Source of the DNA: Anaerolineales bacterium
GTDB taxonomy: Bacteria; Chloroflexota; Anaerolineae; Anaerolineales; E44-bin32
Assembly (NCBI GenBank): GCA_023144145.1
Contig: JAGLGG010000190.1
Coordinates: forward strand, 1 to 10,342
Length of the DNA: 10,342 nt
Direction of reading: 5' to 3'
The notes below the pieces were generated by a model, which saw only the letters and a list, made by a program, of their open reading frames with translations, made no database searches and was not told the origin of the DNA. How positions within the stretch are numbered: position 1 is the first letter of the stretch; each line of letters opens with the position of its first letter. Below are positions 1 to 6,240 of this stretch, piece by piece. The position numbers and the translations under genes were made by a program.

Positions 1-98
1 TTGCCGTCTTTCAATGGAACGTTAAAATCAACGCGCATAAGAACAGCCTTATCTTTAACGTCAATATCTCGAATTGTTTTCTTAGTAAATATGCTCAA
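1..98 (-). CDS. pgk: Phosphoglycerate kinase, N-terminal fragment (cut by window edge)
   Basis: Phosphoglycerate kinase interconverts 1,3-bisphosphoglycerate plus ADP with 3-phosphoglycerate plus ATP in the cytoplasm, one step after GAPDH. Only the first 32 codons lie in the window. Translation from the TTG at 98 gives a protein starting MSIFTKKTIRDIDV and then the hallmark VLMRVDFNVPLKDGK, the PGK substrate-binding N-terminus with its conserved Arg and Asp in RVDFN. No ATG fits. The TTG at 98 lies 7 nt after an AAAGGGAG Shine-Dalgarno sequence (106-113). An in-frame TTG at 104 is only 1 nt from it and is less likely. The gene follows gap on the same strand, but a terminator at 251-299 lies between them, so independent transcription is likely. 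The family assignment is very secure despite the truncation; the start codon is probable. Confidence 0.93.
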   Translation of the reverse strand, partial: MSIFTKKTIRDIDVKDKAVLMRVDFNVPLKDG

Positions 99-105
99 TT
101 TCAAT

Positions 106-113
106 CTCCCTTT
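106..113 (-). promoter_or_regulatory. Shine-Dalgarno of pgk, decides a TTG start
   Basis: On the minus strand AAAGGGAG lies 7 nt before the TTG at 98. The spacing is optimal and picks this TTG over the in-frame TTG at 104. Confidence 0.7.
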
Positions 114-154
114 GTGGGTGGAGTTATCAGCAAATGCCCGAAGTTTCTACAGCG

Positions 155-170
155 AGTGAACAAACTCACT
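155..170. repeat. Short inverted repeat in pgk leader (AGTGA-6-TCACT)
   Basis: Perfect 5-bp arms (155-159 and 166-170) enclose 6 nt, 57-72 nt upstream of the pgk start. With the following T the sequence equals the repeat at 10311-10324 apart from a 3-nt CAA insertion. It might be an operator or a small leader hairpin. The arms are short and chance is a real alternative. Confidence 0.3.
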
Positions 171-250
171 TGAATGTTCGTTTCCACCTCTTTGCTTTCA
201 AGGAATTTTAGCACGCACTTCTGTTGTCTTATGCTCCGTTAGAGCAAATC

Positions 251-299
251 AAAAAAGTATGGGCAACCGATGACGTGCGTGAGCACGCGTTGCCCATAC
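251..299 (-). terminator. Rho-independent terminator between gap and pgk
   Basis: An 11-bp perfect inverted repeat (257-267 GTATGGGCAAC, 289-299 GTTGCCCATAC) encloses a second small stem (274-278 CGTGC, 283-287 GCACG) with a GTGA loop. On the minus strand the stem is followed at once by six T (251-256) and then GATTT. This is the classic layout of an intrinsic terminator for leftward transcription, and it should end the yvcK-gap transcript before pgk. The plus strand has no T-run after the stem, so the orientation is clear. Confidence 0.85.
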
Positions 300-310
300 G
301 AGTATTACTG

Positions 311-355
311 AAAAATCCCGCGCCGCCGCTGCCCGAGCTTGGGAGCTCGAGCAGC
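311..355 (-). terminator. Hairpin just after gap, possible first of two tandem terminators
   Basis: Arms 328-339 (GCTGC, C, CGAGCT) and 344-355 (AGCTCG, A, GCAGC) pair over 11 of 12 positions with a 4-nt TGGG loop, starting 32 nt beyond the gap stop codon. On the minus strand a run of five T (311-315) follows, but only after a 12-nt GC-rich spacer. It is therefore not a textbook terminator. It could protect the mRNA 3' end or act as a weak first terminator before the strong one at 251-299. Confidence 0.5.
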
Positions 356-387
356 TTGATTCTTCAACCGCGGCTCTTACAATTTTG

Positions 388-1398
388 TTACAGCGATTTT
401 GCCATGATTGCGGCCAGGTCTGCAGTGCGGACCGAATAACCCCATTCGTTATCGTACCAGGTTACCACTTTGGCCATGTTTTCATCCATCACGAAAGTAA
501 ACTGTGCGTCAACGACACTTGACCTTGAATCACCGACATAATCTGAGCTCACCAATGGTTCCTCGGAGAATCCGAGAATGCCCTTCATATGCCCGGATTC
601 GGCATCTTTAAACGCCTGATGTAGCGTTTCTGTTGTCGCTGGTCGTTCTAGCTCAGCGACAAAGTCCACAACCGACACAGTTGGCACGGGAACTCGAAGG
701 GAATATCCATCGAACTTCCCTTCTAATTCTGGGATCACCAGAGCTAACGCCCTCGCAGCTCCCGTTGTGGTTGGAATGATATTAAGTGCAGCTGCGCGGG
801 CCCTGCGAAGGTCTTTATGGGGCAAATCTAATATTCGTTGATCGTTGGTATAGGCATGAATCGTGGTCATCAGACCCTTAACTATGCCAAAGCTGTCCTG
901 GACCACCTTTGCCGCCGGCGCAAGACAGTTCGTCGTACATGAAGCATTCGAGACAATGTCATGCTTCTCAGAATCATACATCTCGTCATTCACTCCGAGA
1001 ACAACTGTAAGATCCGGGTTTATTGCTGGTGCGGTGATGATAACTTTACGCGCGCCTGCTTCTAGATGTTTTCCGGCATCTTCTCTGGAACGAAACCGGC
1101 CTGTGGCCTCAACAATAATCTCAACGCCCTTTTCTTTCCAGGGTAATCCTGATGGATCGGAGTTGGATAGGGCTTCAATAAAGTCGCCATTGATCACCAG
1201 TCCATCTTTTCGAACCTCAACCTCTCCCTCATATACTCCATAATTGGAATCGTATCGGAACAGGTGAGCCATCGTTTCTAGATCGCCGAGATCGTTAAAC
1301 GCCACGACATCAAACTCATCCGCGTACTTTTCCTTCATAATTTTTAGGACTTGTCTTCCAATGCGTCCAAAACCGTTAATTCCTACTTTTGTTGCCAT
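388..1398 (-). CDS. gap: Glyceraldehyde-3-phosphate dehydrogenase, type I, NAD-dependent
   Basis: This cytoplasmic enzyme oxidises and phosphorylates glyceraldehyde-3-phosphate to 1,3-bisphosphoglycerate with NAD+ (glycolysis, reversible). The protein has 336 residues, the usual length. The N-terminal Rossmann fold shows VGINGFGRIGR (5-15). The catalytic site is SNASCTTNCLAP with the nucleophile Cys154, and the partner His181 lies in TTIHAYT. The NAD-binding segment has NDL (35-37) after the second strand, and DLPHKDLRRARAA (191-203) carries the Pro typical of NAD- rather than NADP-preferring enzymes, so a glycolytic GapA type is favoured by inference. The C-terminus has the conserved WYDNEWGYS (314-322). 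The ATG at 1398 is preceded by AGGAG with a 7-nt spacer. The gene follows yvcK by 24 nt, so the two are probably co-transcribed. It is followed by a hairpin and a terminator before pgk. Confidence 0.98.
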   Translation of the reverse strand: MATKVGINGFGRIGRQVLKIMKEKYADEFDVVAFNDLGDLETMAHLFRYDSNYGVYEGEVEVRKDGLVINGDFIEALSNSDPSGLPWKEKGVEIIVEATGRFRSREDAGKHLEAGARKVIITAPAINPDLTVVLGVNDEMYDSEKHDIVSNASCTTNCLAPAAKVVQDSFGIVKGLMTTIHAYTNDQRILDLPHKDLRRARAAALNIIPTTTGAARALALVIPELEGKFDGYSLRVPVPTVSVVDFVAELERPATTETLHQAFKDAESGHMKGILGFSEEPLVSSDYVGDSRSSVVDAQFTFVMDENMAKVVTWYDNEWGYSVRTADLAAIMAKSL

Positions 1399-1422
1399 TT
1401 GACTGCTCCTATGATGTGAATA

Positions 1423-2787
1423 TCAGTTCGATTCACTGACATTGTTGACATGGTCTTGATTTAGTAATTCCAATGGCCCTGTTCGTTCTTCCAATAACGC
1501 GATCAATGTAGCACTAAGTTTTTTCGGGTCATGATGAGATGGTATCTCATTGTTTACAAGATCCGCGGTATAAATCGGTGTTGAATATCCTTGGGCTGGC
1601 GCACGCACCCAAGAAATTCCTTCAACCAAATTACCATCAAAATTATCATTTGCTACGATCAGATCAAACAAATCCCCACCGACATGTTTTTCAATGGACT
1701 GCATGTGCTTCAGTAGATTATACCCATCGGTCTCGCCCGGCTGGGTTGCTACATTACAAATGAATATTTTAAACGCGCGCGAGGCACGGAGTGCTGACAC
1801 CAAATCAGGCACAAGGAGATTGGGGAGGATGCTGGTGTAGAGACTTCCTGGACCCACGATAATCATGTCAGCGTTTAACATCGCATGAAGTGTTTCAGGA
1901 TATGCAGGGGGGTCACTCGGTTCAAGTTGTAGCCGTGTTATCTGCCCAGGAAATTCTGGAATGCTGCTTTCACCTTCAACTCTTACTGTTTGAGAATCTA
2001 CAACAGGAGCCTTTTCAGCCACAAGGGTAACGTCCCGAAGCGTGGCAGGTAACACCTTTCCCCTTATCGCTAGAACACGCTCAGCCTCCATGATGCCTTT
2101 CTCAAAACTCCCCGTCGCCCCGGCCAGAGCAGCTATAAACAAGTTCCCAAAAGAATGTCCTTCGAGTTCCCCACCCTCACGAAAACGATACTGAAAAAGC
2201 CTTGTTAGTAAATCCTCATCATCGGAGAGTGCGGCAAGACAATTACGTAAATCCCCCGGTGGAAGCAAACCTAAAGATTTCCGCAACCTGCCAGAAGAGC
2301 CACCATCATCAGCCATTGTCACAATAGCCACGAGGTTACTCGTGTGGTATTTCAACCCACGCAATAAGGTTGATAGTCCGGTTCCGCCGCCAATCGCAAC
2401 GATCCTATGCCCGCGTCCCAGACGCCGATGCTTGGCAACTTCATCTACTACCGCCCTACCAGGTCTCACATAGGGTGCGAGCAGGGTTTTACTCAAGCGA
2501 AAGGCTGAGAATCCTAAAAACAATATTCCGGTCCCACCAAAGATAACGGCTCGAAGCCATCTGGGTAAGACACTCAAACTGAGGATTTCTAGCCATGGGG
2601 AGCCGGGATTAGCACGATATATATCCAGCAGGAATATCGCCAGCCCCAAGCCTATGAGGGCTGTGCCTAGTACCATCGCGAACAGCCATCGCTTTATTCC
2701 TAATCCTGGCTGAAACCAACGCAAAAACTGCCGCCAACGGGCAGATCGATCGCTATTTCCTGCTCCAGAATCAGGTCTTAATCGCAC
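1423..2787 (-). CDS. yvcK: Membrane-anchored YvcK-family protein (UDP-GlcNAc-binding, CofD-like fold)
   Basis: YvcK proteins bind UDP-sugars such as UDP-GlcNAc and, in Bacillus subtilis, are needed for growth on gluconeogenic carbon sources and for normal cell shape. They lack the CofD transferase reaction. From the GTG at 2787 the protein has 454 residues. Two membrane helices (about 32-57 and 79-98) precede the YvcK domain: AIGGGTGLS (131-139), MADDGGSSGRLR (158-169), GDLRNCLAALS (178-188), HSFGNLF (211-217), IVGPGSLYTSILPNLL (310-325) and NVATQPGETDG (345-355). Typical Firmicute YvcK is about 320 residues and soluble, so the membrane anchor is extra. The frame stays open to a GTG at 2883, but a near-consensus promoter lies inside that extension, with its -10 box 7 nt before the GTG at 2787. 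I therefore prefer 2787, a leaderless start without a Shine-Dalgarno. gap follows after 24 nt. Family very sure; exact start moderately sure. Confidence 0.93.
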   Translation of the reverse strand: MRLRPDSGAGNSDRSARWRQFLRWFQPGLGIKRWLFAMVLGTALIGLGLAIFLLDIYRANPGSPWLEILSLSVLPRWLRAVIFGGTGILFLGFSAFRLSKTLLAPYVRPGRAVVDEVAKHRRLGRGHRIVAIGGGTGLSTLLRGLKYHTSNLVAIVTMADDGGSSGRLRKSLGLLPPGDLRNCLAALSDDEDLLTRLFQYRFREGGELEGHSFGNLFIAALAGATGSFEKGIMEAERVLAIRGKVLPATLRDVTLVAEKAPVVDSQTVRVEGESSIPEFPGQITRLQLEPSDPPAYPETLHAMLNADMIIVGPGSLYTSILPNLLVPDLVSALRASRAFKIFICNVATQPGETDGYNLLKHMQSIEKHVGGDLFDLIVANDNFDGNLVEGISWVRAPAQGYSTPIYTADLVNNEIPSHHDPKKLSATLIALLEERTGPLELLNQDHVNNVSESN

Positions 2788-2794
2788 GGCGATC

Positions 2795-2823
2795 ACTATA
2801 CCAGAGTTGATATTAAGCGTCAA
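2795..2823 (-). promoter_or_regulatory. Sigma-70-type promoter of the yvcK-gap operon
   Basis: On the minus strand TTGACG (2818-2823) and TATAGT (2795-2800) are separated by exactly 17 nt; each box is one mismatch from consensus. The expected transcription start is about 2788-2787, at the proposed GTG start of yvcK, so the message would be leaderless. Seen directly in sequence; activity is inferred. Confidence 0.72.
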
Positions 2824-2906
2824 CGAAGGTAATTTGGGAATGATTTTTATAATATCCACTAGGGTAATTAAACTGAGACGCACAACACAATTACTTCGCC
2901 TTGCAA

Positions 2907-2935
2907 TTGGTGACCGCTAAGTCAAGGGGTATAAT
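2907..2935 (+). promoter_or_regulatory. Promoter of the ABC ATPase gene
   Basis: TTGGTG (2907-2912) and a perfect TATAAT (2930-2935) are separated by 17 nt. The predicted start near 2942 gives a leader of about 30 nt with a strong Shine-Dalgarno. The site is divergent from the yvcK promoter; the two predicted starts are about 150 bp apart. Confidence 0.68.
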
Positions 2936-2957
2936 CGAGTTACTATACCGATGCGAA

Positions 2958-2964
2958 AAGGAGG
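2958..2964 (+). promoter_or_regulatory. Shine-Dalgarno AAGGAGG, fixes the ABC ATPase start at 2972
   Basis: AAGGAGG with a 7-nt spacer precedes the ATG at 2972. The in-frame ATG at 2951 would put this site inside the coding region and has no Shine-Dalgarno of its own. Confidence 0.85.
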
Positions 2965-2971
2965 ACGGCCC

Positions 2972-4072
2972 ATGGCTAGCGTAACATTCGATCATGTAAC
3001 GAAAAAGTTTGGTGATGTCGTTGCCGTAAATAATTTGGATATCAAAATTGAGGATAAGGAGTTTCTCGTACTTGTTGGGCCGTCCGGATGTGGAAAAACG
3101 ACGGCCCTTCGTTTATTAGCAGGATTAGAAGAGATCACCGAAGGCAATATTCTAATTGGTGATCGGGTGGTCAATGAAGTTGCGCCAAAGGACCGTGATA
3201 TCGCCATGGTCTTTCAATCATACGCGCTTTATCCTCACATGACAGTTTATGACAATATGGCATTTGGCCTTAAGCTGCGTAAAACACCAAAAGAGGATAT
3301 CAAGCGTAGGGTTCATGATGCTGCCGAAATCTTGGGGATCGAAGATCTTCTCGACCGTCGTCCGCGGCAGCTCTCAGGAGGACAACGCCAACGTGTTGCT
3401 GTGGGTCGTGCCATCGTTCGAGAGCCAAAAGTGTTCCTGCTTGATGAGCCACTCTCGAACCTGGACGCAAAACTGCGTGTCCAAACCAGGGCTGAAATCA
3501 ACAAACTGCACCATCGCCTGGCTACCACGTTCATTTATGTCACACATGATCAGGTAGAAGCCATGACCATGGCGACGCGGATTGTGGTGATCAAGGATGG
3601 AATCCTTCAACAACTCGATACTCCCCAGAATTTGTATGACCATCCTTCGAACGTTTTTGTTGCCGGCTTCATCGGCTCGCCATCGATGAATTTCTTTGAT
3701 GCGAAGGTGGATAAATCAAACGGGAAATTCGTCGTTAATGCCGATCATTTTCAGGTGTCGATCCCTGATGAGCGAACATCCACCTACGCTCCACTCGAGG
3801 GAAAGAGTGTTGTTTTCGGAATTCGACCTGAAGATGTCCATGACCCCGCCTTCTCACCTCCTGGAATTCTCGCGGCGGAGGTTGAAGCTAATGTGGATGT
3901 CACAGAACTGATGGGTAATGAAATATTCGTTCACCTTACATTAGGTCAATCTGCATTCACTGGAAGAATTGACCCTCGAACCAGTTTCAAAACCGGCGAG
4001 AAAGCCCAAGTTGTTTTTAACATGCACAACATGCACCTATTTGAGACTGAAGGGGACCAAAAGGCGATTTAA
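2972..4072 (+). CDS. ABC transporter ATPase, MalK/UgpC/MsmX (CUT1 sugar) type
   Basis: This is the cytoplasmic ATP-hydrolysing subunit of a carbohydrate ABC importer. The 366-residue length matches the MalK/UgpC family. Visible motifs are Walker A GPSGCGKTT (36-44), Q-loop Gln82 in FQSYALYPHMT, signature LSGGQ (134-138), Walker B VFLLDEP (154-160), D-loop SNLD (162-165) and the H-loop His192 in VTHDQVEAMT. The region after about 236 (GSPSMNFF, then GIRPEDV at 283-289) is the TOBE/OB regulatory domain of this family. The N-terminus MASVTFDHVTKKFG is typical. No permease or binding-protein gene is adjacent: the next gene on the strand is apgM, behind a hairpin. It may be a shared ATPase serving several sugar importers, as MsmX does in Bacillus subtilis, but that is inference. 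The substrate cannot be named from the ATPase alone. It has its own promoter and ribosome binding site. Confidence 0.96.
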   Translation: MASVTFDHVTKKFGDVVAVNNLDIKIEDKEFLVLVGPSGCGKTTALRLLAGLEEITEGNILIGDRVVNEVAPKDRDIAMVFQSYALYPHMTVYDNMAFGLKLRKTPKEDIKRRVHDAAEILGIEDLLDRRPRQLSGGQRQRVAVGRAIVREPKVFLLDEPLSNLDAKLRVQTRAEINKLHHRLATTFIYVTHDQVEAMTMATRIVVIKDGILQQLDTPQNLYDHPSNVFVAGFIGSPSMNFFDAKVDKSNGKFVVNADHFQVSIPDERTSTYAPLEGKSVVFGIRPEDVHDPAFSPPGILAAEVEANVDVTELMGNEIFVHLTLGQSAFTGRIDPRTSFKTGEKAQVVFNMHNMHLFETEGDQKAI

Positions 4073-4091
4073 CAATTCATCCTTGGTAAAC

Positions 4092-4125
4092 ACAAACCCC
4101 CGTGTCTTTATATCCGGGGGTTTGT
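4092..4125 (+). terminator. Probable terminator hairpin after the ABC ATPase gene
   Basis: An 11-bp perfect inverted repeat, ACAAACCCCCG (4092-4102) and CGGGGGTTTGT (4115-4125), surrounds a 12-nt AT-rich loop, 19 nt after the stop codon. The GC-rich core is followed by TTTGT within the stem, but there is no longer T-run, so termination may be partial. apgM starts 31 nt later. A weak TTGGTA (4083-4088) with TTTATA (4107-4112, in the loop) could be an 18-nt-spaced promoter for apgM, but I do not rely on it. Confidence 0.6.
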
Positions 4126-4156
4126 CACGCAAAAATAACGTGGGAGATTTCTGAAC

Positions 4157-5368
4157 ATGGCAGATTTAGATCTGATGAAGAAGTTGACAATCGCTACTTC
4201 TAGCAAAATCGTACTTCTCGTCTTCGATGGGCTTGGGGGCCTGCCTCCAGAAGCTAACGGCCTCACCGAATTAGAAGCTGCATTCACACCAAACCTCGAC
4301 AAGCTGGCGTCCGAAGGAACCTTGGGGCAGACGATCCCAATTAGACGTGGGATCACACCTGGATCAGGACCCGCCCATCTTGCCTTATTCGGTTACGACC
4401 CACTCACTTTTGATGTAGGGCGAGGGGTTCTTGAAGCAACCGGAATCGGCATAAAGGTACAAATGGGCGATATTGCTGCGAGAGGCAACTTTTGCACGGT
4501 CGATGTAGATGGGAATATCACTGATCGACGAGCTGGCAGAATTTCCTCCGAGGCAGCTCAACCCCTAGTTGAAAAACTCAACAAAATCCACATCGAAGGC
4601 GTCGAAGTTGAGGTAAACCACGTCAAAGAATATCGACTTGTGGTCGTGATAAACGGAGAAGGCCTTGATCCGTCCCTTGAGGACACTGATCCTCAAAAGA
4701 CAGGCGTGCCGCCCTTGGAGGTCATGCCCCAAGATCCTTCTGCAAATTTAACAGCGCAGTTTTTCAACCAGTGGATCTCAGAAGCCAGAAAAGCTCTAGC
4801 TGATCAAGAAAAGGCCAATAGCCTCACTTTGCGGGGTTTTTCCACAGATCCAGCTCTGCCAGTATTTAACGATGTTTATAATCTCAATCCCGCCTGTATC
4901 GCGGCCTATCCGATGTACAAGGGGGTATCGCGTTTGGTGGGAATGGAAGTTGTCGATTTTGAAGGTGACCTTGTGGAAGACGAGTTTTCCGCACTCGCCA
5001 GCAACTGGAATAAGTATGATTTCTTCTTTGTTCATGTCAAGAAAACCGATAGTCGGGGAGAAGATGGTGATTTCGCCGGTAAGGTGGCTGAGATTGAAGC
5101 CGTTGATCGTATCCTTCCCAATCTATTGAACTTAAACCCTGACGTTTTAGTAGTCACCGGAGATCATTCCACGCCATCGCAAATGCGTATGCATTCATGG
5201 CATCCAGTTCCGATGCTTCTTTGGGCTCCAAAGTCAGCGCGTCCGGATGATCAAAAACAATTTGGAGAGAAGAACTGCACTCATGGGGGTTTTGGGACAA
5301 TACTGGCAACCGACTTGATGCCGCTGATGCTGGCACACGCAGGACGATTGGAAAAATATGGAGCGTGA
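4157..5368 (+). CDS. apgM: 2,3-bisphosphoglycerate-independent phosphoglycerate mutase (ApgM family)
   Basis: This enzyme interconverts 3- and 2-phosphoglycerate in lower glycolysis through a phosphoserine intermediate and bound divalent metals. The protein has 403 residues, as usual for the archaeal-type ApgM branch of the alkaline-phosphatase superfamily and shorter than the roughly 510-residue GpmI. Visible elements are the metal ligand Asp24 in VFDGLGG, TPNLDKLASEG (44-54), the nucleophile Ser70 in PGSGPAHLALFGYDP, KKTDSRGEDGDF (295-306), VVTGDHSTPS (332-341) with Asp336-His337, His349 in HSWHPVP, and THGGFG (375-380). Many archaeal members have GHDGD where this one has GEDGD (Glu302). 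The ATG at 4157 has GGGAG 10 nt upstream. The upstream ATPase gene ends 84 nt earlier, behind a hairpin, so apgM may be read through or have its own promoter. It is convergent with the DUF1461 gene. Assignment secure. Confidence 0.95.
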   Translation: MADLDLMKKLTIATSSKIVLLVFDGLGGLPPEANGLTELEAAFTPNLDKLASEGTLGQTIPIRRGITPGSGPAHLALFGYDPLTFDVGRGVLEATGIGIKVQMGDIAARGNFCTVDVDGNITDRRAGRISSEAAQPLVEKLNKIHIEGVEVEVNHVKEYRLVVVINGEGLDPSLEDTDPQKTGVPPLEVMPQDPSANLTAQFFNQWISEARKALADQEKANSLTLRGFSTDPALPVFNDVYNLNPACIAAYPMYKGVSRLVGMEVVDFEGDLVEDEFSALASNWNKYDFFFVHVKKTDSRGEDGDFAGKVAEIEAVDRILPNLLNLNPDVLVVTGDHSTPSQMRMHSWHPVPMLLWAPKSARPDDQKQFGEKNCTHGGFGTILATDLMPLMLAHAGRLEKYGA

Positions 5369-5409
5369 TTGCTAGAGAAAATGAATCCACGTCTGGAAAA
5401 TCAAGCTGG

Positions 5410-5450
5410 CCGGGCTCCCATGCCCGGACAATTGGAAACCCCCGGGGGTT
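5410..5450. terminator. Hairpin cluster in the convergent apgM/DUF1461 junction
   Basis: Two adjacent GC-rich inverted repeats follow apgM: CCGGGC (5410-5415) with GCCCGG (5422-5427) around a 6-nt loop, and a 14-bp perfect palindrome AACCCCCGGGGGTT (5437-5450). Both lie between converging genes, so two-way termination is the simplest role. Neither has a clear T-run, so a transcript-end or boundary role is inferred. The rest of 5369-5525 holds no gene I can support. Confidence 0.5.
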
Positions 5451-5506
5451 CGGAGGATATTTCCTTCAACATGACTCGACCGAACTCCCACATTGAAACG
5501 TGCAAA

Positions 5507-5529
5507 GGTTAGCCCTAACCAACGGTTAG
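5507..5529. repeat. Three alternating GGTTAG/CTAACC units, mutually exclusive hairpins
   Basis: GGTTAG (5507-5512), CTAACC (5515-5520) and GGTTAG (5524-5529) alternate in orientation. The middle copy can pair with either neighbour, with loops of 2 or 3 nt. The right-hand copy covers the stop codon of the leftward DUF1461 gene (5526-5528). A part in transcript ending is possible; no established function. Confidence 0.45.
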
Positions 5530-6233
5530 CCACTTGCCTTTATCCTCCCCGGGATCCACCTCGCAACAGCATATAAAACCCCTGCTTGAATGGTCGTAAG
5601 CCCCCCAACGTAGAAAAAGACATCACGCCAAAAACGCTCCGGGTAGAGACGAATGAAAGTGTCTGTGTAACTGAATGTCCAGGTTCCAGCCTCAAAGAAT
5701 ATTTGATGGAAACCAACAAAAACGAATCCAAAGGCGAATATCACTCCAATGATGAGTGCACCAATGAGAATCAGCGTCCAAAGAGCCCCATTCTTGATTG
5801 CCAAGGTAGCGTAACTCAACCCTTGTGACCAACCTGCAATCACTATCAGTGCAATGAGAAGCACGAAACCCCATAAAAGGACATTATTGGTGAGAAGGAC
5901 GATGGCCTTTACATCCTCCATATGGCCCAGTTCTCTAGCGTTATGCATCGGTTCACCGGATTCAAGTTTAAATTCATCAAAGTAATCTATCTCAGCGTCG
6001 TTGAGTAAGAAATCAAGGTCTATGGCTGACCAGCGAATACGGTCATCGGTGGTGAAACCGTACTGATCCTCCGGAAAGCCAGATATTCTGTACTCAAATG
6101 GAATCCATATGTTGGCAGCAAGGAGCATAATGCGAACAGTCAGCATGATAATAATGATTGGGATGAGAAGCTGTATGACAGTCCGCAAACCAGTCTTTAC
6201 TGACGGTTGAAGATAGAACCGTTCATGAGACAT
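5526..6233 (-). CDS. DUF1461/TIGR01906 membrane protein, Lit (lipoprotein intramolecular transacylase)-like
   Basis: From the ATG at 6233 the protein has 235 residues and four likely membrane helices (about 20-42, 111-134, 151-175, 203-223). Between the first two is an extracytoplasmic-type segment with YGFTTDDRIRW (58-68) and HMEDVK (104-109). GFHQIFF (174-180) and TDTFIRLYPERFW (190-202) follow. These are the conserved blocks of the DUF1461/TIGR01906 family. In Firmicutes, Lit moves an acyl chain within lipoproteins to make lyso-form lipoproteins, and two conserved histidines are essential there. Here the matching residues would be His104 and His176. That this homologue does the same chemistry is inference. 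The frame is open to a TTG at 6272, next to the preceding gene's stop. The ATG at 6233 is preferred because AAAGGTG lies just upstream. It is the last gene of the operon, 39 nt after the preceding gene. Confidence 0.82.
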   Translation of the reverse strand: MSHERFYLQPSVKTGLRTVIQLLIPIIIIMLTVRIMLLAANIWIPFEYRISGFPEDQYGFTTDDRIRWSAIDLDFLLNDAEIDYFDEFKLESGEPMHNARELGHMEDVKAIVLLTNNVLLWGFVLLIALIVIAGWSQGLSYATLAIKNGALWTLILIGALIIGVIFAFGFVFVGFHQIFFEAGTWTFSYTDTFIRLYPERFWRDVFFYVGGLTTIQAGVLYAVARWIPGRIKASG

Positions 6234-6240
6234 TTGTATG

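Noticed and set aside
99..250. Search for a pgk promoter and leader RNA
   Set aside because: TTGAAA followed at 17 nt by AACATT and an isolated TAAAAT were seen, but neither makes a convincing pair. A promoter is expected here but not identified.
224..439. Open frame of 71 codons on the plus strand
   Set aside because: It runs through the terminator hairpins and into the 3' end of gap on the opposite strand, has no Shine-Dalgarno and resembles no family.
863..1243. 126-codon plus-strand frame opposite gap
   Set aside because: It is fully antisense to a highly conserved enzyme and its composition looks like a reverse-strand shadow; no start signal.
2788..2883. 32-codon N-terminal extension of yvcK to the GTG at 2883
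   Set aside because: It contains a near-consensus promoter, lacks a ribosome binding site and precedes the region where family-like sequence begins.
2951..2971. Upstream in-frame ATG for the ABC ATPase
   Set aside because: The seven extra codons are the Shine-Dalgarno region itself; the ATG at 2972 gives the typical family N-terminus.
5411..5874. Small frames on both strands within and next to the DUF1461 gene
   Set aside because: They overlap a gene with conserved family blocks and show no coding signal of their own.
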